Positions 39,090 through 50,978 of a stretch of DNA of 64,000 bases are shown here, one piece after another; position 1 is the first letter of the stretch; each line of letters starts with the position of its first letter. The notes under the pieces were generated by a model that worked only from the letters and a program-made list of their open reading frames with translations, was not told the origin of the DNA and made no database searches. The position numbers were made by a program, and so were the translations under genes. Location: NCBI GenBank assembly GCA_023078685.1, contig JALGAS010000005.1, positions 806,001 through 870,000 of the forward strand, given 5' to 3'. This stretch comes from Neopestalotiopsis rosae (Eukaryota; Ascomycota; Sordariomycetes; Amphisphaeriales; Sporocadaceae).

Positions 39090-41068
39090 GAAGGGTTACT
39101 GTTGTTCTTGTTGAAGAAAGAACGATTAAAATCAAATAGATAGATAGGTCCGATGCAAAGGATAATCCTAAAACGAGACGAGACTTGCTGATGGGCTGTG
39201 CAAAACGCCGTGTGAGTCACTGCCGACGACATTTGGCCACACGTTTCTTGGCACCAAAGTCGGAACATGAGATAGACTTATTACGCAAGTTGAATTTAGA
39301 GAGATCAGAGAGGTCCGCATTTTTGCATGCACGGTATCAGACAAAGTGCGGAATGAGATTATATGCCTCTCACTTTCTACGTCTTCAATTCCTTCCGCTC
39401 TCGTCTTATCGAAGGCATAAATGTCAAACCTTGTTTTCCGTGGGATTTGACAATACGCTCGAGGGCTACGTATATTCTATTGGAAGCATGCACTAAATTT
39501 CATTTTCTGGTCAATTGATGAAAAGTAAGGTCCAATGTGATTGATGCCCTATCCCAGGCGAGGCCGAAGGCAGCTTTTGTGACCAGATCAATTCAGGGAT
39601 GAAAATTGAACAACACCTGCTTAATCAAGTCCGATGCTGTTAATTTGGGCGCTTTATTCCACCGAAAGAAGGGTTATGTTGGCTAGGTCCCAGCACAGAT
39701 GCAGAAGCACAAAAAGAGTCGGATGACGTCGGCTCAGACTCAGTGGCAATGAAGTCGCTCAAGAGATGGAAGGAGCGAACGGAATGCATCTAGACGAAAA
39801 ATCAGGCACTCGTGCCGAAGTACGGCAATCTGAGTTTTCGGCAGTGGACAAGGGAATAACTGTTCCGGAAACTGCCATCGAACTGGAAGATGAGAAAAGA
39901 GTTTGACATCAGAAGAGGGCCTGCTCATGATACAATTGACTCAGTCCTCTGCTGAACCATTTGAGACTCTAGGATTCCCAATCTGAGAAGGCTGCATCGC
40001 CCAAGCTGTCCTTGCTGAGGCCTCTCCACGCCATTTTGACTACTGTCACCTCGTCGAAGTTGAAGATTCTCGCCCACTGTGTCGAGCCGAAGAGAATGCC
40101 ATGAAGTCAGTATTCGTTTGAGAGTCCTCTTCGCCCAGGATATTAACGATGCGGTGCAACCGATAATCTACCATGCTGCCACTTTTGACAGCGATACAGA
40201 GTACGAGATCGAAAAGACCTATCAAATTTAGGTCCAGTAGCTTGCCTGATCTCTGCAGCCGGCCTCAGTGTTGCTGACGATTTCGTAATCAGATCACGAT
40301 TGGGGACTCTTAATGAACGATCATGGTATTTGTAAGGCTGACTAGGGCTCACTGCATTGACATGCAGCCCATGAGTGCATAGAGGATTGCTGCAAACGAC
40401 AAAGCTCAAATACTGCAGTAAGAGCCATAACCATCGCAGGTTCTCGGGGTAGGGGGTATGACCTGGGTAAAGAAAACTGCATGCTAGGTCAGGCTGGTGG
40501 CAAGGACGGCAGTTCCTGTTCTTTTTGACTTTTTTCTTGTTCTCTTGAGAACAAGAGAATAACACTTCGATCCTGGCAGCAGATCTCATTGTTCATTCTT
40601 GTACCGTTTTGCTTTCCCCCTTCCCGCCGTTTCGCCTCCTTCTTTCCCCTCTTCATCTCAGACAGGTTTTGTTGTTCCAAGCTTCCAATCTTGTGCCATT
40701 AGATACAATCCTAAAACAACAAATTCCCCCCAGACGGACTCTGGGCATTGTTGTACAGCTAATTAACGCTCTACAAAACCTCCATCGTACTCAAAGGACC
40801 TGGAGCGCCGCAACAGACCCAGCGTGACCAAGGCCATTGTTGGCTCGCGATGTGATCCATGGCCCCCAATAATTGCAACTACCTAGAGCTTTCGAGAGAC
40901 TTCTTTCGCAGTCCGAATTCGTTTCACAAGAACAAAAAGAACCAAGGAACTTGCAACATTATCTGGTGTTACGTTGGACTTCGTCGCTACGCAAGCTTTA
41001 TTGACGATCAAGGACGGTCTGAACCACGATCGATACATGGCCACGGATACTAGACTACTCCCGAACAT
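39090..41068. other. Gene-poor stretch with a possible frame-split coding relic
   Basis: No intact gene. On the minus strand, 40264-40046 is open and protein-like (LLDLNLIGLFDLVLCIAV then RLHRIVNILGEEDS). After a shift of frame, coding-like sequence continues to a TAG at 39969 (ILFGSTQWARIFNFDEVT). It may be a broken gene; no family recognised. Confidence 0.35.
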
Positions 41069-42046
41069 TTATGCGATACCAAACCATTGCATATCGGCAT
41101 CACCGAAAATTGCAGCGGTATGCCCAACACCCTGAAGCCATACGTCAGCAATCTGCTTGTGCCGAAGAAGGGTAAAACAATATGAAAGGGTCGGTCCAAA
41201 ACTTACTGTTCCATACACGCCCTCGACGTTCTCGCCGTAGATGTACCTCGTATACGGGCTAGCCGGGTCATTTACCAAGGTCTGTTGGGGTGTGTCGCTG
41301 TACCCAAAGACGCCAGTCCACTGCTTGATAGTCTCATTGTAGTTTTGCGGGTACAAGGTCGTATCGACATTGCCATGGTGGATGCGCATGCGCGGACGGG
41401 CGCCCGTGTAGCCCGGGTACATTTGCTCAACCACGTTCGTCCAGTAAGCCTGCGATTCAATCACCTGCCCCTGCGAGCACGTCGAGTTCCAGCCGTCCAC
41501 GGTGCCTGTGTAGAAGCAACCAGCAGGCACGCCCGAATAGGCCACGCCCGCGGCGAACATTTCGGGGTATGTGGCCGCCAAGACGTTTGTCATCATGGCG
41601 CCGCTGCTCGAGCCCGTGACAAAGACGCGCGACGCGTCGGCCCCGTACGTGGAGATGGTATAGGTGACCATGTTGGCAATGGATTCGCTGTCAGCGCCAC
41701 CGTCGTGCGTCAGTGCCGCCGTGGAGCTCACATCCCAGCAGGTGCCAGAGTATGGCGATTGCGGGTAGATGACAATGAAGCCATACTGTTCAGCTAATGT
41801 CGCATACGGTGTGCCAGAGTAATAAGCCGATGCTGTTCCTGTACAGTAGTGGATTGCGACCACGATGGCTGGGTTTGATGCCACGTTATCGGGCACATAA
41901 ATGTACATCAGTGTGCCTGATGCATTGTCGCCAAAATTTGTCACTTGGGTTAAGGAAGCCCGTTTGCCTAGCTTCTGCGTTGGGCCCGAAGCCGCAAGCT
42001 GGCTCGTGATGGCCAAGAGAAGAAAAGTGATGAGTTTGAGGAACAT
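41069..42046 (-). CDS. CE1-family acetyl xylan esterase / feruloyl esterase-like enzyme, secreted
   Basis: Exons 42046-41207 and 41131-41069 (75-nt intron, phase 0) give 300 aa. The ATG at 42046 begins a clear signal peptide (MFLKLITFLLLAITS). A Lys-Arg at 28-29 suggests Kex2 maturation. The alpha/beta hydrolase core shows GSSSG with nucleophile Ser147, an acidic region at GNVDTTLYP, and the catalytic His in GVGHT, which is restored by the splice. The fold matches CE1 acetyl xylan esterases related to PHB depolymerases. These remove acetyl or feruloyl groups from xylan, complementing the CE15 enzyme 5 kb away. No binding module is present. The intron is a multiple of three and free of stops, so retention would insert 25 residues just before GVGH. 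A TATAAATA element lies about 70 nt upstream. Confidence 0.92.
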   Translation of the reverse strand: MFLKLITFLLLAITSQLAASGPTQKLGKRASLTQVTNFGDNASGTLMYIYVPDNVASNPAIVVAIHYCTGTASAYYSGTPYATLAEQYGFIVIYPQSPYSGTCWDVSSTAALTHDGGADSESIANMVTYTISTYGADASRVFVTGSSSGAMMTNVLAATYPEMFAAGVAYSGVPAGCFYTGTVDGWNSTCSQGQVIESQAYWTNVVEQMYPGYTGARPRMRIHHGNVDTTLYPQNYNETIKQWTGVFGYSDTPQQTLVNDPASPYTRYIYGENVEGVYGTVSFGPTLSYCFTLLRHKQIADVWLQGVGHTAAIFGDADMQWFGIA

Positions 42047-42116
42047 GATTGCTAATCGACTAAATTGGATGACTAGATCTTCGAGTTCATAATGTGCCAC
42101 GAGGGCCAAGATCCGG

Positions 42117-42124
42117 TATTTATA
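42117..42124 (-). promoter_or_regulatory. TATA box of the CE1 esterase gene
   Basis: Reads TATAAATA on the minus strand, 71-78 nt upstream of the ATG at 42046. Further upstream, GCCCCGG at about 42235 resembles a CreA/Cre1 carbon-repression site; that part is inference from a short motif. Confidence 0.55.
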
Positions 42125-43050
42125 ACATACAAATTATCTTTCAGCCACGGGACGACCGGGTTTGGACGTCAATAACATCAACGGCAGCCCAATAAAGAAG
42201 CAAGACCCTGCCATTTCATCGTGGAGAATCTTTCGCCCCGGACGGGTTACTTCCGAGTCGAACAAGACGGGCATAAAGTAACCATTAAGGGAATTTATCC
42301 CTGATCATCGGTGGAACGGCGCTTCAATCAAGGCACACATGCCTTGGCCGGCACGGACCCGGAGACCAAGTGCCGGACGATGGCAATAGTAAGCTGTTTT
42401 ACACGTCGCGCCGTGGTGAAAAGAATACGGCAGGAACGCGGAAACATGGACTAACGAGGCTGCCCAATAATGATAGCATTGGTATCCTTTTAGCCTCTAG
42501 CACCAAGGAGGCCGCTCCGAGTATTTTCGTCATCGTCCGGGGTGCGGAGGGATGCATGATGTTGAGTGACCCGGGTAAAAGTCACGGAGCTGCTTGGCCA
42601 ATTTTCTCCGCCAATTGCCTCCTTATTGGCGCGCGTCTCCTACTCCGCACATGTCACACAACCCACCCCCGGTCTGGGGAGTTGGGGGATTCAATGTTCC
42701 CCGTTTAGGAATCTCAGAGGTTAAATTGAGACTTGAGAGTAATCTGTTCTCGGTCGAGAGGAGGAGTTCAGTGTCACCTTTGACCTAGCCACGATTTCTT
42801 TCGCTGGCTGTGCGCAGAAAAAGGCCTTTATCGACGAATGGCCTGCCCGTTGCCGTTACTGGACGCGTGCAAATAACCACTCGTTGCATGCTCACGGTGC
42901 AGCTAATGTTCAGACTGACGTTTCTGGTGATGAGGTCTTGGTCTGTTCAGCTGTGGAAGTCAAGTTGAAGTATAGTTGCGCAAGAATCCAACATTTTCAA
43001 TGGGACGGCGTGAAAGTGTAAACATTATTGTTTGGATCTATCAGTACACA
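42125..43050. other. Intergenic between the CE1 esterase promoter and rhodopsin-domain gene
   Basis: It holds the CE1 promoter and the 3' region of the next minus-strand gene. Open frames are short and without motif. Confidence 0.5.
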
Positions 43051-44454
43051 TCAATCTACTTGGAAGCTCGTCTTCTTGGTGATCCCTTGGATGTCTTCCT
43101 CAGTCTCGCCAAGCGTCCGAGCCCACTTGCTTCCATCGCCATTGCTGGTCTTGACCTGAACCCGATAGTCGTGTTTATCGTTGCGGAGGCTCACTCTGGT
43201 CCCGGGCCGCGCTTCTCCTCCAAGCTCGAGATCGTGCTTGTTGGCAACAATGATTGTTTGTTCTTCCTCGGGTTCCTCTTCCATCTTCGTAAACGTCGTC
43301 ATGCTAAAGAGACTCTTTGGCGTCTTGCGACTAAAGGAGCTCTTGCTGCTGCCCTGGCCAAAGGTTCGGAGTCCAGCCGACGAGGGCGCCTGGTTGCTGT
43401 CCTCTGCTCCCGTGAAGCCGAGTCGGCGAAGCGTCATTTTCATCAGCGGTCGAAGTGTCGCGAGACTACCGGCGGCAATGGCTAGTCCCATCTCAATCTG
43501 AGACCAAATGGCAATGTCGGTCGTCGAGTCTAACATTGGTCATGAGTAAGTAAATAGTTGGAAAGGGGCGCGCGCGCGCCCGGGGGGGGGGGGGGGGGGG
43601 GGGGGGTTGACGTAAAAGATACTTACATAAAAAGTCGTTGCTATGAAAGTTTTCCAGATACGCCATTCGTACGGCCACGGCGCAGCTTGCAACACAACCC
43701 ATGCTGAGAATGGGTATCAGGGCAAACTTTACCCTCCGGTCCATTTGCAAATTCCACACGAGGTACACGGGCAAGAGAGTAAAGGTGAAGTCGGTAACGA
43801 TGGAAAGGGCGCTGTAAGCGTACACCACGTTGATGATGATGTCGATCGATATACATGAGCCTGGTCCGGTCCGAGTCCAAAAATAGGAGACCGGCGTGCA
43901 CTGGAACAGGGCAACAAAGAAAAACACCAGGCCGCAGAATATCGATACACCGAGGGCGCAGTAAATCACCAATCGATGACTTCGATTAGGCGTAATTCGC
44001 ATGAGGAAGACGGCGATCGAGGCTTTCGAGAATATCATCGACCATGCGTAGGATAGGTAGCAGTACCACCAAAACTACACTTGTTAGTATATAAAATCAA
44101 GAGATGAAATAAAAGGCAATGAAGACTGTATATGTACTGACCATTGTGGCAACCGATAGATCTGCTGGTTGCAAATTCCAGTAATGCTGTCCCGTTCCAT
44201 ATTTCACACCTGCCAAGCAAGATGATGTGTTAAGAGCATAGAATATCTGCTTCATTTTAGTACATGCAATGGTTGCGACTTGGGACATGTTTATATCATA
44301 CTGTTGAGACAACCATGAACCAATCATCCAACCCAAATGCCTTTGCAATCCTCAGACGAACATAACATCGTAAAAGTAAAGTAACAGCCGCGAGCGCAAA
44401 GAATGTAGAAGCGGCAGCCTGAAGTCCCGGGCCCAGATTGTCATTGTCCGCCAT
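43051..44454 (-). CDS. Fungal rhodopsin-domain (SAT4-type) seven-span membrane protein
   Basis: Exons 44454-44302, 44246-44142, 44074-43627 and 43529-43051 give 394 aa; introns are 55, 67 and 97 nt. Each splice restores a family motif: WFMVVST to IFYALN, ATM to FWWYCYLSYAWS, and FL to YSTTDIAIWSQIE. The order is an extracellular N-terminus and span 1 with the LRCYVR motif, then GLDDW, GVKYGTG and SKASIAVFLMRI. Later come the Cys pair around QCTPVSYFW and GSCI, a DFTFTLLPVYLVW span, and a cytosolic tail rich in Ser, Lys and Glu. No retinal-type lysine can be assigned, so a light receptor is unlikely. Function is unproven; some relatives act in surface sensing. The third intron contains the 25-G run (25 C on the coding strand). 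Confidence 0.87.
43582..43606. repeat. G25 homopolymer next to a CG dinucleotide run, inside an intron
   Basis: Twenty-five consecutive G on the + strand, preceded by a CG run (about 43568-43580). Both lie within the third intron of the rhodopsin-domain gene. On the transcript they are a C tract followed by CG repeats. Confidence 0.95.
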
Positions 44455-47330
44455 GACGAGGGATAAAATGAAAGTCGTTCGAGTATGACAACCAACTCAA
44501 GCAAGGAGTGACGAAGAAAAAGGGCAGAGGCCACTGGCACACATGGAGCCGAACAAGTGTCGTGTATATAGAGAGGCTTGAGAAACGAGAGTGTATGCCC
44601 TCGAAGGCGGGTCGAGATGGGTCAATCTCTTCTGGCTGGGGTCTTAGTAGTCTTTATCCTTGCCTGAACCCGAACAAGTGGCTGCCCCTTGAACAGTTTC
44701 CACCGATCCAGCAACAAACAGATCGAGGAGGTGTGGATAACGACATGCCGACCCTTGGGGACAAATACACAGTACTATACTATCGTTGGGGCACTACTCG
44801 ACCTCATTGGCCGCGGTAATAAGGTTGGTACGTCCATGGGAGGGACCCCTCGGACCTTTGGGGTTGCATTGCCTGTGAGTCCCACAAGCCGAGTGCGTCT
44901 ATGTGCTGATCGAGGATTTTTGACTCGAGAATACTTCTTTGCGGAAGCGTACTTCGGTTTAGAAGGAGTCAGTGCCTACCTTACCCAACGGCGCGAACAC
45001 ATTTTAATGGGGCCATGGTTGAGTCGATGGAGTTCCCACGTGGTTTGACATTCTTTAGTTGACAAGATTGGCTAGTGGAGACACTTGGGGTGCCTGATGT
45101 AGTGTACCCGTTCTGGAAATCAATTGAGAGGAAACGTCCTCATCTCCATTGCCAATGTTCAAGTCGGGAGACCTGGAGCAAGAGTATCGACCTAGTAACC
45201 TGTCAAGCTGTTATCGCCAAGTTTATTTGCTCGAGCGGAACAAAGCCCGTACGACTTCAACACATGGAAAAGTAGCGATATCTGGATGATCCGGGAACTG
45301 CCCAGTCACCTAGTGCCCAACGGTTGCTCGACGATATACCGGACTGACGGGCAGGCATTGCCAGTTCAGAGCCGTGGGTGGAAGGGATCAGCATTATTGT
45401 GGTCCGTCCTTTTGCCGTTGTTGGCTTCGTGCTTCCATTGTCAGCTGGTCATTAATGGGTCCCTCTTTGCCGGCTAGGATGAGCTTCGGAAGGGCGAGGG
45501 CGAGTCTGATAGTTGTGCATGGTGCTCCTGGCCTGCCGAAACCCAGTGGTTCCAATCTGTCAGTTGCTCAGGCCCACCTGGTTGCAAGGGGTGGCAATGG
45601 ATTATAGGGCTGACGACTGATGCCGGCCAATTCCCCGCCAGCCGTCGACGGTGTACTTGGAACCCGACCTAACATTGAATCGCTGCCGCAGAGACTGACT
45701 CGGCATGACGACTAAGCCATCACTGTTCCCCTGAATTTGTGGAAAGAATTCCGTGCATTGCCATTACGATAATGATTGCTTCTTGATTGATCTACTTAGT
45801 TGTCGTCCTGCCGTGTGCTCGTCGCGTGTTTCAAAGATAGAAGGTCGACGGGAGGCAAAGAGGAGGGAGGCATTGGAACAATCTATTCTGTCTAGCGGCT
45901 GCAGCGGCCAGTTTCCAGAAATTCCAGGCTGACAGCCCCTGGGCCCTTGCGTTGGTGCTTCTTTCCCCTCCATTCAGAAACCCTGCGTCATGCAAGCTGG
46001 GGGGACTGGGCAAAGATGGGGGAAATGCTGGTCCTTTCAACTTTGTACCATCAGTGGTTGAGGCCTTCTCATGACCTTGCCATTGATCGCGATCCCAACG
46101 AGTCCCCAAGGGTTAAAATATTATATGAGAGGTCTTAATTGAGATCATCTGCAATAGTGCGCACATCATGCAACGAGGTTTGTGCGACCCATCTAAACAC
46201 CCCTGTCAATTGCATGCAATGTACAGTATGTAGGTAGCCTGAACCTGGTTCCCGACTATGTGCAGACTTGCAGGGCCCAACAACAAGCTCTATTTGAAGT
46301 TCCGAACAAATCACCATACTGTAGTAGATCAACGGGTGCGGGGTTACACAACCATCACGACTTATTATGCCGACTTTACTGTAACACCGTGTACGCTCGA
46401 GCTGATAACAGCCTATCTCAGAGGGTTATCACCACACGGAGCTGAAACGCCAAGTAAACAAGGTGAACAATGTTGCAATCGGCCCAGTATCACGGGATTG
46501 GAAGACACGATTTGGTTACTAGATGCAACCCTTTCTCTCACCTTGGTATTTATCGAGATATCCTTGGGCATCTCATGCCTGTGCGACATGCTGCCCAGTC
46601 CATAGGCTGACATCGGAAACATCGTACCGACACGCTAGAACAAAACATTTTTTGGTCTCAATCTTCCAATGACTTGTAGCAAGCGACTGGTTCAGCATGG
46701 AAGATATACTGTGTACAGATGTTGTTCCCCAAAATCCGGAATCTCGCGGCAAAAGTACCCACAAGCCTCACTTCGAGGCCATGACCAACCAGATTGGCGA
46801 GTGGTCAGACCTTCACAAAGGAGCTGATTCTGTGTCGAAAACTATATCACTTGCATCAGGAAAACACCAACCGCACAGAAAAGCCGACTCCCAACTGCCG
46901 TTCCTGATGTTTGTTAATTATTACGCACATATTAGTGGTTTCGAATGGCGACCCAAAGATTTATACTCACGCCAGATCGACCAATATTGAACCTTGCCGG
47001 CTATCGAATGGGACTGTGGACTTGACGGTGGACTTGGAGGTGGAGCCATCAAGCTGTCACTTCCTTCTACTATTGCTTCGAACACCCTTTCCTATTTTGT
47101 TAATAACATACGAGCACAAAGGTCCCACATTAAAGACAGTGCCAAGCTTTTTTTTCCCGTGCATTTGGCAGCTGCAATTCAGCCTTTAGAAGTAGGTAGG
47201 TAATATCAAATTGGGGGAATCTAAACACTAGCATTGGCCAAAGGGGGGAATCTAATGATTTGCTTTTCTAAATCTTATTCACAATAAGCCATTTCCGAAC
47301 ATGCCGAGCTCAAAGCTCAAAGCTCAAAGC
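44455..47330. other. Gene-poor stretch between the rhodopsin-domain and MFS genes
   Basis: About 2.9 kb with no supported gene. A 97-codon ATG frame at 46697-46990 (+) has no motif or splice partner. Left part: the promoter of the rhodopsin-domain gene. Right part: a short ACTAGC/CAAAGCT-rich stretch, with three tandem copies of AGCTCAAA at about 47308-47334, near the MFS stop. Confidence 0.45.
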
Positions 47331-49267
47331 TCAAACCTGCGATTCAACCTTCTTCTTCCCGGCTGAACCCTCGTCTTCTTGGCCAGCCTCAACCCGCAAG
47401 GTCTGTAGACCAGTCTTGTGCTCCTTGTGCTCCTTGGTAAGTGTCCGCTGCCCTACAAACGGGCTGATGAGCAGTCCCACCCCCGACACGCACGTGTACA
47501 AGATAAACATGGTTTGCAGACTGGTCCAGTAGGCACTGCGCGCCACGTCGCCTTGCTCGCCTTGTAGGGCGCCGACCACGGTGACGCTTCCGCCCGCGCT
47601 AGAGCCGGACAGCTGGTTGGCCAGGTCGGGGCCCAGACTCTGAAGCAGAGACGGGTACTGCTCCTCCATCTTGTTCTGAAAAATGACACCGCCCACCACG
47701 ATGGATATCGACGTTGACAGTTGACGGATGAAGCCAAAGGTAGACGTGGCTGCTGCAATGTCGCGCTTGTCCACCGAGGACTGAAGTGCAATCAGTGGCG
47801 ACTGGAAGTTGGGGCCGACACCGATGCCTGCGACAATTTGGAACAGAATCACCTTGGGCCAGTTGGCGGTCGATTCGAGGTCAATGAAGAGTCCAAAGCC
47901 CAGAGTCATGACAAACATGCCAAAAATGATCTGGGGCAGATACTTGCCCGTCTTCTTTGTGACAATGCCGACGCCAGCCGACATGATTGACAGAGACAAG
48001 GCATACGGAAGGAGGTAGACACCCGACATTAGCGGCGAGGCTCCCAAGACGCCTTGAAAGTACAGCGGCAGGTAGTACGATCCAGCGATGAAGACAAAAG
48101 CGTGACAGAAACATACGATGAACGCAATGATGCTGCTACGCTTGTGGAATAGACGCGGCGGAATGACTGGGAATTTGGCAAATCTCTGTTCGACGACTAC
48201 AAAGAGCCCAATGGTGACGATGCCAAAGACGATCAAGCAGATTGGTGTTGCAGAGTTCCAAGGATAGTCGATGCCGCCAAACTCGAGACCGAAGAGAAAC
48301 ATGAGCGTGCCGCCAATAACGAGCAAGCTTCCGAGCCAGTCGACGGCAGCAAGGCCATCACGAATGGACGTCTTTGGGTTGTGCAGCTTCAGCACAAAGA
48401 CGAGAATGACGAACCCACAAGCCGAGATGGGCAAGTTGACGTAGAAACACCATCTCCAAGTGACGTCGGCGGTGAAGGCGCCTCCGAGAACGGGTCCGAT
48501 GGCGCTGGAAAGAGCCCAAACCATACCGAGGATGCCATAGTAGACGCCACGCGATCGCATGCTAAAGAGATCCGAGATGGCAATGTTGACCAAGACGACA
48601 ATGCCTCCACTTCCGGCTCCCTGGATGGCGCGAGCAGCAATGAGCATGCCTGTGTTGACACTCAAAGCGCAAATGAGTGAGCCGACCCAAAAGACCGCGA
48701 CGGCGCAGAGTAGAATGGGCTTCCTGCCCCAGATTTCGCTAATCTTACCCCATGATGGTACCGTGGCGGCATTGGCCAGCGTATACGATGAACCAATCCA
48801 TGTGTAACCTGGGTCGGGGGTTTCCTAGTCAGCTATTTGCTTGCACAACTGGGGTTTATGTAAATAAGCAATGAAATCTTACCGGATGCAGAGCCAAATT
48901 CGGCAACAATGGTTGGGACAGCTGTGGCGACAATAGTGACATCGAGAGCAGCAAGGAACAGTGCGCTGCAGAGAGCGAACATGATAAGTATCGTCTGCAG
49001 CCTAGTCCGCGACTCTTCGGGCGCCTCATCGCCGGCGGCGGGAGCTGCCGGATCGTGCTTCTTTGAGTTTGAAGGGTCGGTAGTAGATGCGGCGCCGTTG
49101 TTCTGGGCACCGCCGTTGTTGGCGTCATCTGGTGCTACGGTAGCACTGCTGCTGTCACTTCCACCATATCTGTCGTTTGATCGCAAAGCGGCGTCGGCAT
49201 CAGCGACGGCGCGGGCTGCATCCGGCGCCCTTTCGGAATCCTGAGAGCCCATAAGTATGTGCCCCAT
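47331..49267 (-). CDS. DHA2-type MFS exporter (14-span drug/toxin efflux family)
   Basis: Exons 49267-48883 and 48808-47331 (74-nt intron, phase 1) give 620 aa. A ~90-residue hydrophilic N-terminus with an Asp/Ser/Asn/Ala-rich stretch precedes span 1 (FLAALDVTIVATAVP), which has the DHA2 hallmark. The splice restores the GYTWIGSSYTLANA segment of span 2. GKISEIWGRKP is motif A, and GPVLGG is motif C of antiporters. Fourteen hydrophobic spans fit, and the C-terminal tail is Lys/Glu-rich. Relatives pump fungal metabolites, toxins or drugs in exchange for protons. There is no biosynthetic cluster next to it, so a general detoxification role is a reasonable but unproven inference. Two nearby ATGs exist (49267 and 49252); the first is used. 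Confidence 0.93.
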
Positions 49268-49992
49268 GATTGGGAATCAGACGGAAGGTTTGCAGCGTCT
49301 GAAAATCTGTTCCTCCCAAGTGGCCTGTAGATTATTGAAAAGTGAAAATGAAGACCGTTGGAGATTTTTGCGTTTGTCAACGCCCCCCAAAAAGAAAACC
49401 CCGACTATTGCCGTTCTTGTCGTGTCTTGTCCTCGATCTAGGCTGGATTCCCTGCAGCAGTCGGTGAATGGATGACGCTATCAAGTGCAGTTGGCGATCA
49501 GTAGGTAGTATTACCGCTGAATTAACATATGCGCCATGCGACAAACGGTGAAACAGCCCCCAGGTCAAGTGTATTTTGTCCGGAATTTCCGAGAGATGCT
49601 GAAGAATTGATGTTGCGTCGCAATGATTGAAGGACTTTTTATTTGCTTTTCTCCTTTTTCCCTTCTGTTTGCCTAGCTTCAACCATTAGGTCGCAGCTCT
49701 GAAAACTCCGAAGCGAGTTGTCCGTGATCCGCTCTGTGCTACCCAAAGGGAACTCGGCAGTATGAATCCATCACAAATAAAAAATGGAATCGGACCAATC
49801 CACTGTCAAAAAGTGCGGGACCCCCCGATCCAGCAGCCCAGCCAAAGCCAGCTAAAAGTGCGCCATAGCAACCTTACTTACACCATCATCGTTTGGCCCC
49901 CAGGGTTTGCAACTAGAAAGCTTATTAATGACTGAACGCGAAACGCGACCCTACATGATTACACAGATGTGCAAATGATATTCTCTTTCTTT

Positions 49993-50034
<42 letters not shown>

Positions 50035-50978
50035 TCTTCTGATTATAAGCCCGCAGTGTGTACTGAGCAAGAAAAGTCCTTACTGTTCCATGAGCGTTCC
50101 GTCGTGTCGTCTGTCGCCATCAATGGACCCTGCCAACCTGACCTCCAGGAATCCAGGCAATGATATTCCGCGGGCATTCGCCGTTCGGCTACGAGCTAGC
50201 GGCTTAAATCCGAACGCCCGAGATGACAGAAAAGGGGACTATTCAGCTTTGCAAGACAAGAACATTTCCATTTTCTTTCACAAATAGAGTCTGAGATCAG
50301 CGAATCTGGTCTGGATCCTATTCGCTGAAACAAGACAAGTGCTTGACTCCTCGGGACCGTTCGCGGCAATGTTTCAAAAGTTCTTTTACCCTCGGTTCAG
50401 CCCTGTGAGCTTGGCATTGAACCTGCCCTTGGCTATAGTCGATTAAAGAGAGAAAAAAAAGTCTTGGCTAGAATAGTAAAAGCGACCATGAATGCCCATA
50501 TTTTCAAGGCTGGAAAGCTCCGAATATGCATCCATCCCTAACCTTGTTGCATACTTTGGGTAGTATCAAGGATACCAAATGGTCTTGCGACCGGGCCTTT
50601 AGACATGGATGACTGTAAACCTTTTACTGCAACTGTATGATTCACAACAAGAAGGACAAAGAAGCTACAATCAACCCGACTGCTTTTATTAGAGCTAATC
50701 AACCAAGTCCATGTCTATTTTGCGCCCACACCTTACCTTTTGAACAGACTATTTCTTGCAAGTGGGCTACGTATTCGGAATACTCGTAGGTGACGAGTCA
50801 TACTACTACCTACTCTCTCTCGGCGCCCCGAGGGGACTGGTTCCACAATCTCGGTCTCCGATCTTAAGGGACCAAATCGACTGAACCCCTGATGGGGGCA
50901 CCAGAGCGAATGCAATTTTTTTTTTCCATCAATCTTACCTGAGTTTACCTACACATGTGTTTTCGTTTTTTCTTCTCT
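49268..50978. other. Intergenic: MFS promoter and AT-repeat region
   Basis: No gene supported. It contains an (AT)18 microsatellite (49995-50030). The MFS leader lies at the left, and the 3' region of the 210-aa gene at the right. Confidence 0.5.
49995..50030. repeat. (AT)18 microsatellite
   Basis: Thirty-six bases of uninterrupted AT repeat in the intergenic region upstream of the MFS gene. Such repeats are usually polymorphic between strains. Confidence 0.95.

Noticed and set aside
46697..46990. 97-codon ATG frame on +
   Set aside because: No recognisable motif, no promoter element and no homologous pattern that I can support.
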